Shown here: positions 25,901 through 35,049 of the stretch, in pieces
Layout: every line of letters starts with the position of its first letter
Numbering within the stretch: position 1 is the stretch's first letter
The notes under the pieces: model-generated
Seen by the model: the letters and a program-made list of their open reading frames with translations, nothing else
Databases searched by the model: none
Told to the model about the DNA's origin: nothing
Translations under genes and position numbers: made by a program
Assembly: GCA_937951895.1 (NCBI GenBank)
Contig: CALFER010000029.1
Span: 41,397 to 105,396 of the forward strand
DNA length: 64,000 nucleotides
Direction of reading: 5' to 3'
From: an uncultured bacterium
GTDB lineage: Bacteria > CSSED10-310 > CALFER01

Positions 25901-28190
25901 ATGCTGAGAGATTGGCACTTCGAAGGACACCCTCTCCACCGTTGTCATTATCCCGCAAACGCAATTGATAATTACTGATGTCGGTCACGACAGCGATATC
26001 GCCGGCATTCGCTCCATCCGCTTCTCCGACTTCCGTCCAGTTCGTCAACCAGGTCTGCGTACCGTTCGAACCGGTAAAATTGATCGCATTGAAGTTATCC
26101 CGGAATGTGCCGTAAGCATTCGTCGCATTCGTGATAACCTGAACCGGTCCCAGATAACTCGTATACGCCGGGACGGGGTCCGTCACCATGACGTTGTCCA
26201 CCATGGCCGTTCCCGAACTGGTGATTGTCATGGTGTAATTGATCGTCTGACCTTCGACGACCGGAGGCGTCACATCCGACACCTTGGTGACCGTGAGTTG
26301 CGACACGTAGGTGAAGGTCTGATCCCGGGAACGGAACGTCTGCGTCGTACCACCGACCGTTCGATATCCGACCGCTTCGGCGACATTACGGTAATAGAGT
26401 GCGGGAGACGGCGTCGTCGCCTGAACCTGATACACGATGGTCAATGTCTGAGAAGGCGTCATATCGAGATTCAGGTCCCAGGTCAGATCCTGACCCGAGA
26501 TCGTCGGATTGGTGTTGGCCGTGCTTCCGTTCGGATAGGTGATGGTCGTGCTGCCGCTGATGTACGACCAGGAGGACGGAAGCGTATCGATGACATCGAC
26601 ATCGTCGACAGAATAGGTCGAGGATTCCACGACCAGGGTAAATGTCAGCACCTGGTTGGTTCCGGATGCCACCACGGACTGGTCGACCGATTTGGTGATC
26701 CCGATGACGGAGTTATCCGGATCTTCGGGAACGGAGAGCGAGGTGTATCCCAGATCGAGATACGGGCTGCCGGTTCCGGCGGTCAGAGGATCTTCGCCCC
26801 AGGCCACCGCAATCGGACCGGTCGCCCAGATGTTCATGCCGGTATTGTCGTTGTCGGGGTCGAAAATACGCTGGACCTGGAGACGATTGAGTGTGTAGGT
26901 GGCATCGACAATTCCATCGCTCGGATTCCCATTATTCAATCCGTAATCCACGTAAATGACCGTGTAATCGTCGAGAGGCGTCACGAATACCGGCGATCCG
27001 TTCGATGCGGGCGTCGCCTCACTCGTGCCGGGAGCCCAGGCGATCTGATACTCGTCGGTCAGGTGCCGCGCGGGCATCAGCGCAAAACCCCATTCCCAGT
27101 TGCACGTTTCGGAACTGGAAGATCCGACTGCCCAGAATGTCTGACTTTCATCCGCCGTATAAAGATGAACACCGGATGTCGTCGGCACATAATGACCGGT
27201 CATGTCGTAATAACTGACCGTGTCGTGGGCAGAGATCGAATAACTGCCGGACGCGCCGGATTCTTCCCAATACATGGTGAGTGCAGTGTCATAAGGATTA
27301 AAGATATAAAGATCCGTGTTCGACACGGGAGAAGACGCAAAACTCGGAATCGGACTGTAATACTCGTTATCCCACAAGGTCTGCGGAATACACGTGAAGC
27401 CGCGGGTCATGTAATTACAGGTCGAGATACCCGAGAGCATCTGGACCTGAACCGGATAATCGGATTCGATCTGAATGCCGGCATCATGATGGAAATACTG
27501 TGTCACTTCGCCCTGATTGAGGGTCGTTGAGGAAATCAATGTATCCGAAGCATCGTAGATATTGATGGTGTTGCTGTTTTCCAGCGACTGAATGATGACA
27601 TAGCATTTCGTGAAATCGAGATAGTTCTTGGGAGGATCGAACAGGTTTTCGCCGACGGGAATCGAGTAATACGTCATGAACGGCGTGGTCGGCAGAATTT
27701 CCCAGAGAAGAGAATTCACCGTCCCAACCGCACTGGGCCAACTCGCCCGTGTAATCGTCACCGGTCCCCCGGCGATGTAAATGCGATCACGACCGTCGTA
27801 AAAGGTGGTCGTTCCGCGAGGGAGGGGGATCGTGCTGTCGAGTCGCTGGACCTGGCCCTGATTGAGCGTCCAGGTGGCATCCGCAGAGGTTGGATTCGCA
27901 GGATCGAAATCGTACGTGTCTTCCCAGTGATCATAATAGACGGTCGTGTTATCGGTCAGGGCGACAATCGAGATCACGCAGCGCATGGAACCGGGAGCCG
28001 TCAGGCCCGACGGGTTGATATCGTAGAAAATGTCCCACATCTGCTGTTCGCTGCCCGGAACATAATATTCCGTGTAACCCGCGGGAGGCAAGGCGCTCGC
28101 TGCAGGGATCAGGATCCCGAGAAGCGCCAGCATGCCGATCCAAGTCACCCATCCATTTCTTGCTCTTCGTACACGTTGATTCGCAACCAT
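22917..28190 (-). CDS. Large secreted C25 (gingipain-like) cysteine peptidase
   Basis: 1757 residues. The signal peptide is MVANQRVRRARNGWVTWIGM plus a hydrophobic core ending ASALP. Residues 30-490 resemble the IgGFc-binding N-terminal type of beta domain. Two DUF11-like repeats follow (GITKSVDQSV... and TVTKVSDVTPPVVEG), then a jelly-roll region around 710-850, a fibronectin-like segment, and the C25 peptidase at about 1400-1757. The catalytic His is in YIGHGG (23301-23303) and the Cys in MTCSTG (23199-23201). The protein ends within the catalytic domain, without a recognisable T9SS tail. GGAGG precedes the start. First gene of the RiPP-like operon. Confidence 0.9.
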   Translation of the reverse strand: MVANQRVRRARNGWVTWIGMLALLGILIPAASALPPAGYTEYYVPGSEQQMWDIFYDINPSGLTAPGSMRCVISIVALTDNTTVYYDHWEDTYDFDPANPTSADATWTLNQGQVQRLDSTIPLPRGTTTFYDGRDRIYIAGGPVTITRASWPSAVGTVNSLLWEILPTTPFMTYYSIPVGENLFDPPKNYLDFTKCYVIIQSLENSNTINIYDASDTLISSTTLNQGEVTQYFHHDAGIQIESDYPVQVQMLSGISTCNYMTRGFTCIPQTLWDNEYYSPIPSFASSPVSNTDLYIFNPYDTALTMYWEESGASGSYSISAHDTVSYYDMTGHYVPTTSGVHLYTADESQTFWAVGSSSSETCNWEWGFALMPARHLTDEYQIAWAPGTSEATPASNGSPVFVTPLDDYTVIYVDYGLNNGNPSDGIVDATYTLNRLQVQRIFDPDNDNTGMNIWATGPIAVAWGEDPLTAGTGSPYLDLGYTSLSVPEDPDNSVIGITKSVDQSVVASGTNQVLTFTLVVESSTYSVDDVDVIDTLPSSWSYISGSTTITYPNGSTANTNPTISGQDLTWDLNLDMTPSQTLTIVYQVQATTPSPALYYRNVAEAVGYRTVGGTTQTFRSRDQTFTYVSQLTVTKVSDVTPPVVEGQTINYTMTITSSGTAMVDNVMVTDPVPAYTSYLGPVQVITNATNAYGTFRDNFNAINFTGSNGTQTWLTNWTEVGEADGANAGDIAVVTDISNYQLRLRDNDNGGEGVLRSANLSAYNRVFLTLDYRRVDLDDANDNVRVQISTNGTTFNEVGRIAGPTNDTVYQKFFYELAPAYITANTRIRLITSSTMGNNDLVYFDNIQLECYNRSSQTFTGHTPPNLVIASDDHDLLPGETMTVIMPVQVVSPIPPEVEEIVNTVSVTYPIQKTVIQATVRDTPTVALIAGFTALNDDGRAVITWETASENGTVGFVLERRNMDTREFEPVHSGILPGLLDAPQGGYYRYIDSDAQPGDSYSYRLIEIETAGKREHGPFYLTVPESVLTQYESAALEPMTKPYQKQPRMNQIVRQPETRTTAQTLNELLLPWDPTAVYPEDALKIRVSETGIQFVSAQTVAEKLHHDFDSVWNAMIGADFSLTRDEDSVAYTTDLKMRGILFYGEASESIYSADGIYLLRYGDGLIMDQIPGTGPAFTSADLTFTDTLHLEENHYAMTAIATDPESDFWAWDYVFAGINEISIDFTLQDIATNGTASIGVDLIGSTDTSWNPDHHARILLNGVPVAEDTWDGIAPIRIEQTFNQDLLNEGVNTLTVLGLTDTGVPYSLFYLDAIDIDYHRFYTAIGDHLAFYGESNPTVVIDGFGSDALLMLNVTEPMAPVIDQRVGIEYTGAGYRVAFAPETPTDRYMIASSSALIEPEIEMCGIGYLKSPANVAESIVIAPRLLASGADALARFHQTAGTKTMVVYLDDIFSEFGYGAPNPWSIRSFLMYVAQNWKIAPHSVVLLGNGTYDYQNFQGCSDNLIPVVLKSTPFGLFASDGALADLNADGVPELAIGRIPALSNDEVFDFVAKLTAYRSAQGVDHALFAADDPDAAGDFPANSNMMASLMPVNQQIHSVNLNQHSLKDARDLFMQYIESGVDYVNYIGHGGLDRYAEEGLFVDLDAAALTNSPLFPIFANMTCSTGRFELPGFDCINEILVLNPTAGSLAVFSPTGLSVDQYALVLNSGLIDGLYIQNLAIGDAANWAKLIYSQYGFESFMFDIYNVLGDPLVGRK

Positions 28191-28287
28191 CTTCCCCTCC
28201 TTATTTAAAACGAGTAAAATCGATGATTATTAGAAAACAAATGCCCGATAATTCTAATTCCCTTGCCAACTCCCGCACCCAGCCTTA

Positions 28288-28317
28288 ACTATATCGAAGT
28301 TGCATTCCCGAAGTCAA
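28288..28317 (-). promoter_or_regulatory. Predicted promoter of the C25/RiPP operon
   Basis: On the minus strand TTGACT (28312-28317), 18 bases, then TATAGT (28288-28293). This gives a leader of about 90 bases before the start at 28190. The 228-base gap 28191-28417 is AT-rich; apart from this promoter and the ribosome site I see nothing in it. Confidence 0.5.
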
Positions 28318-28417
28318 GGAATCGTAATGACTGCATGAGGTTAACTGATTCCAGATAATATCAGTCAGGATTTCAGTTCATCCATTAACGACAAAAATAT
28401 CACGCCATCATCGACTC

Positions 28418-29179
28418 TTAAAGAATCACTTTAATGATTTCATCCGTTTCTTTCGACTGATCGATACACCATGCTGCTCCACGGCGAGATATCGGCCAGA
28501 ACGACCCCCCGTAATCCAACGCCTTCAATGTCTCGGCAACCTTCCGATTGAACCGATAATTCCCGAACGAATGCACCGGCACCAGGACCATGGGATGAAT
28601 CACCTCCGCAAACAGATAGATTCCGCCTGCCCCCCATTTATCCAATCGTGGATCACATACCTGAAATCCGATTTCCACCGCTCCGTTCCGCCTGATCCGC
28701 CCCAACACCGCCTCCCGATGCTCTTTTTCAGAGGCTTCATCATCCCAATTCCAGTACGCATTGTCGCCGCAAAAATAGATGTGTCTTCCGTTGATAAACA
28801 CAGAATAGGCAAGTCCGATATCCGTCGACGGATATGTCACGACATCGAGGTCTCCGAGGGAACCTCGCCAATCCGATTCCAGGGTCATGACATCCTCCGG
28901 CACCCCCTGCACATCGCCCGAAACCACATATCGAATCGACGGGCAGACCTCTCTCCAATGGAAAATGTCAGGTACGAAGTGATCCGGATGATGATGCGAT
29001 ACAAACACCGTCACATGCTCATCCCTGAGTTCATCGGGATCGATAAAGCCCTCCCTGATCCCCTGCCCGGGTCGCCGCTCACGCTCCCACGTCGCATAAT
29101 CGAATATCAGCGTCCGCCCGCACATCTTAATCAGTGTGCCGCTGTGTCCGAGATGAATGATCGTTTCATCACGTATCAT
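28418..29179 (-). CDS. Metallo-beta-lactamase-fold hydrolase
   Basis: 253 residues from the ATG at 29179, behind AGGGGGG and overlapping the glycerate kinase end by 11 bases. The metal motif SHHHPDHF and later FCGDNAYWNWD and VPVHSFGNYRF match the UlaG-like branch of the MBL superfamily, which hydrolyses phosphoesters or lactones. HxHxDH is intact as HHHPDH. Substrate unknown. It is the last gene of a six-gene operon beginning with sppA. Confidence 0.82.
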   Translation of the reverse strand: MIRDETIIHLGHSGTLIKMCGRTLIFDYATWERERRPGQGIREGFIDPDELRDEHVTVFVSHHHPDHFVPDIFHWREVCPSIRYVVSGDVQGVPEDVMTLESDWRGSLGDLDVVTYPSTDIGLAYSVFINGRHIYFCGDNAYWNWDDEASEKEHREAVLGRIRRNGAVEIGFQVCDPRLDKWGAGGIYLFAEVIHPMVLVPVHSFGNYRFNRKVAETLKALDYGGSFWPISRRGAAWCIDQSKETDEIIKVIL

Positions 29180-30551
29180 GCCGACTGCCCCCCTGTCTTT
29201 TTCGCAAACAGACAATGAGATCCGCCACGTTCGTTCCGGTTTCTCCGGAAAGAATCAATCCCGCCCGTATGTTCCGGAAATACGACCCGCTGTCGAAACG
29301 TGCCAGATGGTCCAGTATAATCGGATCCTCACCGTGTCTCTCCCCGGGGTTCGTCTCGATCCATGCCCCCGCGACTCCTTTGGTGTAATCACACCCGTCC
29401 GATGCCGCCCCGGCAATCACCCATGATTCTCCGAGACCGTCCGTGCGGGACAACAATGTCAGCATGAGATGCTGCAAGCGACCTCCGGTTCCTCCGCAAT
29501 CCACAACGTGAGGCGTCACCTCGCCACCCCATATCAGCGCGTCGCCACCCCTGCGCGCCATCTGCCGGATCGCCCCAGCGATCCGTTGTGAAGCCTGGTC
29601 CGGGTCTCCCCTGAGATAGTCACCGTCAACCCACGCCCGATACCCCAGCGTTCCGGCTTTCTCTCGCATGGCCTCGCACGCATCACCGGTACCCGCCAGT
29701 ATGTGATGCCGGCAGCGATCGAGATAATCCGGAGCCGCACGACGGATTGATTCCGTGGACATCAGGAGTCGGCGCACAGAGTCCGGCGCATCTGTCCAGA
29801 TGTTGTGATGCCAAAGCACCGCAATCGCATCCTCCGGAGTCGATTCATCAGAGACGGTGGGGCCCGATCCAATCACCTCCGGTCGATCACCCTCGACGTC
29901 CGAGATACACATGGTCACGACCGTCGCCGGGCTGAGCAATCGGCCGAGTTTGCCTCCCTTGACCATCGACAGATGCTTCCGCACACAGTTGATCGAGGCG
30001 ATATCCCCTCCCGATCGGATCAGGCGGCCGGTCAATTCGATTTTATCCTGCAGGGTTACCGGCTCTTGAGGCTGGCACAGCATCGCCGATGCTCCTCCGG
30101 ACAACAGGACGATCACGTGATCGGTCCGAACGAGATGAAACCCGAGAAGCGTGTCGAGCATGGCGCGGGTTCCGGCCAGCGAATCCTCGTCCGGCAACGG
30201 ATGTCCCGCCGGATGAATCGTGATCGAGACGGGATTTGGATCCGTCTGACGGATCGAGTTGACCCACCCCCACATGACCCGATCCGGCCCGACGATCCGC
30301 TCGAACGCGAGCGCCATTGCACCGGCGGACTTGCCTGCACCGATAACGAACAGGCGCCCGTGATCCAATTCCAGAAGATGATCGCCGATCGTCAGCGAAT
30401 CGGTGCGGGACGACCACTCGAGCCCGCGCTTCAAAACAGTCTCGGGAAGAACAGCCGAGATACCCGATTCGAGCACACTGATCGCATCGCGGATCGTTCC
30501 GCTTCGATCCTCGCCGCTACATGTCAAAATCGACTTCCGGTCAACGGACAA
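29169..30551 (-). CDS. Glycerate 2-kinase (MOFRL family)
   Basis: 460 residues. These enzymes phosphorylate D-glycerate at position 2 with ATP, linking serine or sugar-acid breakdown to glycolysis. Motifs: VIGAGKSAGAMA, LLSGGASAML, NCVRKHLSMVKGGKL, DVEGDRPEVIGSGPTVSD, and IAGAASDG with a final GETGTNV. The usual GGRNQ element reads GGRLQH, an Asn to Leu change. The only start upstream of the first motifs is TTG at 30551, since a stop lies three codons before it; a second TTG at 30527 is possible. It is 10 bases behind the mscS-type gene. Confidence 0.88.
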   Translation of the reverse strand: MSVDRKSILTCSGEDRSGTIRDAISVLESGISAVLPETVLKRGLEWSSRTDSLTIGDHLLELDHGRLFVIGAGKSAGAMALAFERIVGPDRVMWGWVNSIRQTDPNPVSITIHPAGHPLPDEDSLAGTRAMLDTLLGFHLVRTDHVIVLLSGGASAMLCQPQEPVTLQDKIELTGRLIRSGGDIASINCVRKHLSMVKGGKLGRLLSPATVVTMCISDVEGDRPEVIGSGPTVSDESTPEDAIAVLWHHNIWTDAPDSVRRLLMSTESIRRAAPDYLDRCRHHILAGTGDACEAMREKAGTLGYRAWVDGDYLRGDPDQASQRIAGAIRQMARRGGDALIWGGEVTPHVVDCGGTGGRLQHLMLTLLSRTDGLGESWVIAGAASDGCDYTKGVAGAWIETNPGERHGEDPIILDHLARFDSGSYFRNIRAGLILSGETGTNVADLIVCLRKRQGGSRHDT

Positions 30552-30561
30552 CGGTTTTTAC

Positions 30562-31605
30562 TCATTTCTGCTCAGTCGATTCCAGACGGACGGTCCGAAT
30601 CGGGAACGGGATTTCGATCCCCTCATCCCGGAAGCGTTTATGAAGGAGTTTGATGTATTCGTGACGGATCCGGAATTGATCCGTAAACTCGACCGCCTGC
30701 AGCCCGATCGACATGATGATGCTGGAATCGCCGAACAGCTTGAATCGGACAATCGGTTTATGATCCCGGACCGCCCCCTCGACACTGGACTGAATCTCGG
30801 CAGCAACAGCTCCGGCGATCCGTTCCGCGTGTTCGAGATCAGAATCATAGGCGATCCCGACGTCCACGCGGACGGTCACATCCGAGATCGGCTGATGAAA
30901 ATTCGTCACGATGGACGTGACGATCTTGCTGTTAGGAACGAGGATGAGACTGTTGTTGAGCGCGCGAATGGTGGTCATCCGCCAGGTGATGTCGCTGACG
31001 TAACCCTCGTGCCCTCCCTCGAGCATCACGTAATCGCCCGGCTTCAGCATGCCCGTGAGGAGAATATGGATTCCCGAAAAGAGATTCGACAGCGTGTCCT
31101 GCAGCGCGAGCGCGACAGCGAGACCCGCAACCCCCAGGGCGGTGAGGATCGGGGCGACCGAGATTCCGAGCGATTGCAGGGCGATCAGCGAACCGAGCGC
31201 GATGATGCCGGCGCGCGTCAGGTTCGTGAACAGGGATATGGAACCGAAACCGCTCCGGGATCTGCGATTCGCGAGCGCGACCAATCCGGACGCAAGTTTC
31301 GACAGGACGATCGTCGCGATGCCGATCACCACCACCATGAGCGTCGAATCGATCACAGTCATGACCTTCGCGTTCAGCTTCACATGCTGCAAGGCGAAAT
31401 AGACACCCAGAATCGAACAGATGAGAAAACCGGTGTAGCGCAGCGAATCCATGAGGATCCTCGCGCCTTCCCAGTTCGTCCGGGCCACGTACCGCCTCAA
31501 CCGCTGCGACACGAATTTCTCGATCACCAGCCCCGCAAGAATCGACAGAAACACCCACAGCACCGGTAACACAAAACGATAGGTATTTAAAAATTCCTTG
31601 ATCAT
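30562..31605 (-). CDS. MscS-type mechanosensitive channel
   Basis: 347 residues with three to four N-terminal membrane helices. The pore-lining helix and following beta domain are clear: GLAVALALQDTLSNLFSG, then KPGDYVMLEGGHEGYVSDITWRMT and LNNSLILVPNSKI. The channel opens under membrane tension to release solutes in osmotic downshock. The C-terminal alpha/beta domain is of normal length, ending in FRDEGIEIPFPIRTV. It lies 18 bases behind corA, in an operon with membrane-stress genes. Confidence 0.93.
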   Translation of the reverse strand: MIKEFLNTYRFVLPVLWVFLSILAGLVIEKFVSQRLRRYVARTNWEGARILMDSLRYTGFLICSILGVYFALQHVKLNAKVMTVIDSTLMVVVIGIATIVLSKLASGLVALANRRSRSGFGSISLFTNLTRAGIIALGSLIALQSLGISVAPILTALGVAGLAVALALQDTLSNLFSGIHILLTGMLKPGDYVMLEGGHEGYVSDITWRMTTIRALNNSLILVPNSKIVTSIVTNFHQPISDVTVRVDVGIAYDSDLEHAERIAGAVAAEIQSSVEGAVRDHKPIVRFKLFGDSSIIMSIGLQAVEFTDQFRIRHEYIKLLHKRFRDEGIEIPFPIRTVRLESTEQK

Positions 31606-31623
31606 GTCACATTCCCGGATAGC

Positions 31624-32721
31624 TCAGATCCATTTTTTCCGCCGGAACATCACCAGCATCCCCGCGGCAATGCCCAGCATGATCAACCATGTCAACCCGT
31701 ATCCGTAGCGCCATTTCAGCTCCGGCATGAACTCGAAATTCATCCCGTACACCCCCGCCAGAAATGTCAATGGTATGAAAATCGTAGAAATGACCGTGAG
31801 CAGTTTCATGATCCGGTTGAGGCGGTTGCTGACGCTCGACAGGTGCACCTCGATCATCCCCGAGAGAATGTCCCTCAGTGATTCGATCCCGTCGATGATC
31901 TGGATGAGGTGATCGTGCAGATCGCGCAGATATATCCGCGTGTCCTCGCCGATGAACGGCTCCCCGGCGCGTTCGAGTTCCGCCACCAGCTCGCGGACCG
32001 GCCAGACGGCGCGGCGGAACGCGATCATCTGATGGCGCTGCTCGTGAATCCGACTCAATACATGTTCATCCGTGCTGTCGATCAGGGTCTCCTCCATGCC
32101 TTCGATCCGTTCATCGAGCCATTCGAGCGTGAAGAAATACTGGTCGATCACCGCATCGAGAATCGCATAGGAGAGGTAGTCCGAACCGAGTTTCCGGAAG
32201 CGGCTCATCGCCGATTTCATCCGGTCTTTAAGCGGGTCGAACACGATCCCGCCGTCGCCTTCCTGAAAGGACACCACCCCATTGCGTGTGATCACCAGCG
32301 CAAGTTGCTCGCTGTCCATCGGGCTGTCCGGACAGAAGCCGAAGACGCGCACGATCAGCAGGATATGCTCATCGAAGATCTCCCGTTTGGGTCTCTGCTT
32401 CGTATTCGCGATGTCCTCCATTTCGAGAGGATGCAGTCGAAACCATCCCCCGACTCGCTCGATGATCGCAGTATCGTGCAATCCATACACATTGATCCAG
32501 GTCAACTCGCTATCGGGAGACATCGGACACGGACCGCTAAGATCAACCGGTTCCTCGTTCCATGTGTCCGAGTCGAATCGGATCATCGTGACCCGAGCGT
32601 TCTGCAGTTTGCGCTCGCCCGTGTGAACAATCGTTCCGGGTGGCAGACCGCGTTTCAAACGAACATCCTGTCTTGTCTTCGATCGCTCAACCGGTTCGCG
32701 CTTTCGTTTTCTCCGCGGCAT
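31624..32721 (-). CDS. corA: CorA-family magnesium/cobalt transporter
   Basis: 365 residues from the ATG at 32721, one base after the stop of the small secreted protein gene; the longer frame runs into that gene. A soluble N-terminal domain and long helical stalk precede two C-terminal membrane helices. The signature loop is YGMNFEFMPELKW, with Gly-Met-Asn between the helices. The N-terminus is unusually basic (MPRRKRKREPVERSKTRQ). The final residues RRKKWI are positive, as expected on the cytoplasmic side. Confidence 0.94.
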   Translation of the reverse strand: MPRRKRKREPVERSKTRQDVRLKRGLPPGTIVHTGERKLQNARVTMIRFDSDTWNEEPVDLSGPCPMSPDSELTWINVYGLHDTAIIERVGGWFRLHPLEMEDIANTKQRPKREIFDEHILLIVRVFGFCPDSPMDSEQLALVITRNGVVSFQEGDGGIVFDPLKDRMKSAMSRFRKLGSDYLSYAILDAVIDQYFFTLEWLDERIEGMEETLIDSTDEHVLSRIHEQRHQMIAFRRAVWPVRELVAELERAGEPFIGEDTRIYLRDLHDHLIQIIDGIESLRDILSGMIEVHLSSVSNRLNRIMKLLTVISTIFIPLTFLAGVYGMNFEFMPELKWRYGYGLTWLIMLGIAAGMLVMFRRKKWI

Positions 32722-32722
32722 T

Positions 32723-33085
32723 TCATTTTCCCCATCCGAATTCGATCCGATCGAACTCACCGATCAGGCCCTGCAGCCCCGGATCGGTCATCCCTCCCCG
32801 GAAGATCGCTCCCGAGAACGCACTCGCGGATTCCGGCCACAGAAACTCGGGAATCACGAAGCCATGCCCGAAGCCGACAACCGGGAATTCGCCGGGTGCA
32901 ACCGGAACCGTTTCACCCGGAGTGGTCGTCGGGTCAAACACATCGACGGGAGTCGTACGATCCGCGCGGGAGGGATCGTTGAGCGTGAGGGTGAGGTGGC
33001 CGGTTTCGCAGGCGCGCGCGGCGATCCCGAACAGGAACGCGCTCAGAGAAAAAACAACGGCGATATGAGATGCGAGCGATTTCAT
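32723..33085 (-). CDS. Small secreted protein with a partial shared beta module
   Basis: 120 residues with a signal peptide (MKSLASHIAVVFSLSAFLFG, cleavage near AARA). The C-terminal half reads PEFLWPESASAFSGAIFRGG, then DPGLQGLIGEF and IEFGWGK. This matches the second half of the module seen in the DUF4397 protein and the protein at 62130. The first half (the aromatic-Pro-x-Trp core) is missing, replaced by a Thr/Pro-rich stretch. Position between sppA and corA, one base before the corA start, implies co-expression. Confidence 0.7.
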   Translation of the reverse strand: MKSLASHIAVVFSLSAFLFGIAARACETGHLTLTLNDPSRADRTTPVDVFDPTTTPGETVPVAPGEFPVVGFGHGFVIPEFLWPESASAFSGAIFRGGMTDPGLQGLIGEFDRIEFGWGK

Positions 33086-33123
33086 ATCGCCATTATGATA
33101 CGTAAGGTCGGCAGGATCAAGAA

Positions 33124-34896
33124 TCAGTAACGCAGCGTGATGGATTCCATCTCGAGCAGGCTGTCGTCAGGCGTGCGGCTGATCATGCCGATGAGCGGTT
33201 CGACATTTTCTGCGATCGGGCGCAGTTGGTCGGCGGCCGAGGCGATTGCGCGGACGCTGTCACTGTTTTCCTTGCCCTTGTCGAGCAATCGTTCGTAGAG
33301 AGGTTTGCGCCGGGGGAATTCCACAAGCTTGACAGAATCCTCAGCATGGATACCGGCACTGGTCTTGGCCAATTCGATTGCGGTGACGACACCGCCGAGT
33401 TCATCGACAAGACCGATTTCTTTGCCGTGAATGCCCGAATATATCCGGCCCCTGGCGATTTCCTTGACTCTTTCGATCGGCATCTTTCTGCCCTCGGCAA
33501 CCTTGCCCGTGAAGTCTTCGTAGACCCGATCAAGCCATGCCTGGAAGCGTTTCCATTGCTCTTCGGTGTAATCCTGGGTTCCGTTATACATGGTCGATGA
33601 TCGGCTGGTATGGATTTCATCCCAGTCGATCCCGAGTTTGCTCCAGAGGTCGGATGTCACCATTTTTCCGCCCAGCACTCCGATCGATCCGACGATAGCG
33701 CCAGGGTCCGCCACGATCTTGTCGGCTGCCATTGCGACGAAGTAGCCGCCGGACCCGGCGACGTTCCCCATGGAAACGATGATCGGTTTGCCTTTTTCAC
33801 GAGCCCGAACGGTCTCGCGCCAGACCGTATCGGATCCCACATAACTGCCTCCGGGGCTATCCACACGGAATACGATCGCCTTGACCTGGTCATCCTCGAC
33901 GGCATCACGGATGGCCCTGGCGACCTGATCCCCGCCCATGGTGAAACTCTTGCGAAGCGGATCGAAACTGTTTTCCCCGCGCGCCACACCTCCGACTCCG
34001 TACACGATCGCGATCGATTCACCTTTGGAATACGGGGCGTCGATCCGGCTGAGGTATTTATTCAGGAAGAGATACTCGGCCGAGTCGCCTGCGGCTTTCT
34101 TCAACGTCTCGTAGGCCTGATCGCGATACAGCATGTCATCCACCAGGCCGGCGTCACGGGCTTCGACGCCGAGAAACGGTCCCCGATCGAAGAGGTCTTT
34201 CACCGTGTCGACCGTCAGCTTCCGCGATTCGGCGATTCCGGAGATCATCTGATTGAAGAGCGAATCCATGAGCTCCTGCATGGCCAGTCTGTGGGCTTCG
34301 GTATAATGCGTTTCCGTGAACATGTTCATCGCATTTTTAAACTCGTATCGATGATCCATCCGCGGCTTGACTCCCAGTTTATCGAGCGCGTTGCGGATGA
34401 ACATCGATTCGAACATCAGTCCGGTCAGTCCGACGTCACCGGAGGGCTGCAGGTAGATCGTATCGCATGCGCTCGCGAGATAATATGCGCCATTCCCGGG
34501 CGCGACCTCGCCGAAAGTGTCCGCGAATGCCGCGGTGAGTTTTCCCCTGGATTTGAACCGGATAACGGCATCCCGGATTTCCTGGGTCTGCGCGATGCCG
34601 ACGGCATATCGGCTGAGATCGATCATGAGTCCCCTGACGCGCTCATCCGTTGCCGCTGCGTCGATGGCGCTGACGACAGACAGAAGCGTCATCGGTTTTT
34701 CTCCGGTGATTTCAGCGATCGGATCATCGGGAGAATACTCATAGATGCCGCCTTCTAGATTCAATTCGAGAATGGTCTGAGCGGGGACATGGGTTTTCAT
34801 GACACTGTGAATCCCGCCCGCAATCACTGCGAGAAGCACGGCGAGCACGACGACGGCCCCGACAGATGTAAAAAACACGACAGCGATTCGCTTCAT
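33124..34896 (-). CDS. sppA: Signal peptide peptidase SppA, long (tandem) form
   Basis: 590 residues, double-domain S49 peptidase. One N-terminal membrane helix (VFFTSVGAVVVLAVLLAVIAGG) anchors it with the catalytic domains outside the cytoplasm. The nucleophilic Ser is in GNVAGSGGYFVA in the second half; the catalytic Lys is expected in HRYEFKNAMN of the first half, as in E. coli SppA. RVDSPGG is the conserved strand before the active site. GGAAGGAG precedes the ATG. It degrades cleaved signal peptides. First gene of a six-gene operon. Confidence 0.94.
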   Translation of the reverse strand: MKRIAVVFFTSVGAVVVLAVLLAVIAGGIHSVMKTHVPAQTILELNLEGGIYEYSPDDPIAEITGEKPMTLLSVVSAIDAAATDERVRGLMIDLSRYAVGIAQTQEIRDAVIRFKSRGKLTAAFADTFGEVAPGNGAYYLASACDTIYLQPSGDVGLTGLMFESMFIRNALDKLGVKPRMDHRYEFKNAMNMFTETHYTEAHRLAMQELMDSLFNQMISGIAESRKLTVDTVKDLFDRGPFLGVEARDAGLVDDMLYRDQAYETLKKAAGDSAEYLFLNKYLSRIDAPYSKGESIAIVYGVGGVARGENSFDPLRKSFTMGGDQVARAIRDAVEDDQVKAIVFRVDSPGGSYVGSDTVWRETVRAREKGKPIIVSMGNVAGSGGYFVAMAADKIVADPGAIVGSIGVLGGKMVTSDLWSKLGIDWDEIHTSRSSTMYNGTQDYTEEQWKRFQAWLDRVYEDFTGKVAEGRKMPIERVKEIARGRIYSGIHGKEIGLVDELGGVVTAIELAKTSAGIHAEDSVKLVEFPRRKPLYERLLDKGKENSDSVRAIASAADQLRPIAENVEPLIGMISRTPDDSLLEMESITLRY

Positions 34897-35049
34897 TGCG
34901 TTCTCCTTCCATGAACGATCCGAATGGATTCCGGCATCAGCACCGGGATCGACGACACGACAGTCCGAATCCAGATACGTTCAATCGCGGAAAATGGATC
35001 GGTGCAATCGCGCGATTCACGCGACAGGTCGTCGGCCGAATCCTGACGA

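Noticed and set aside
25965..27530. A 521-codon open frame on the plus strand
   Set aside because: It is antisense to the first C25 peptidase, has low-complexity Arg/Ile/Asp composition and no motif or ribosome site; it arises from codon bias of the real gene.
33610..34758. A 382-codon plus-strand frame
   Set aside because: Antisense to sppA, whose active-site motifs are unambiguous.
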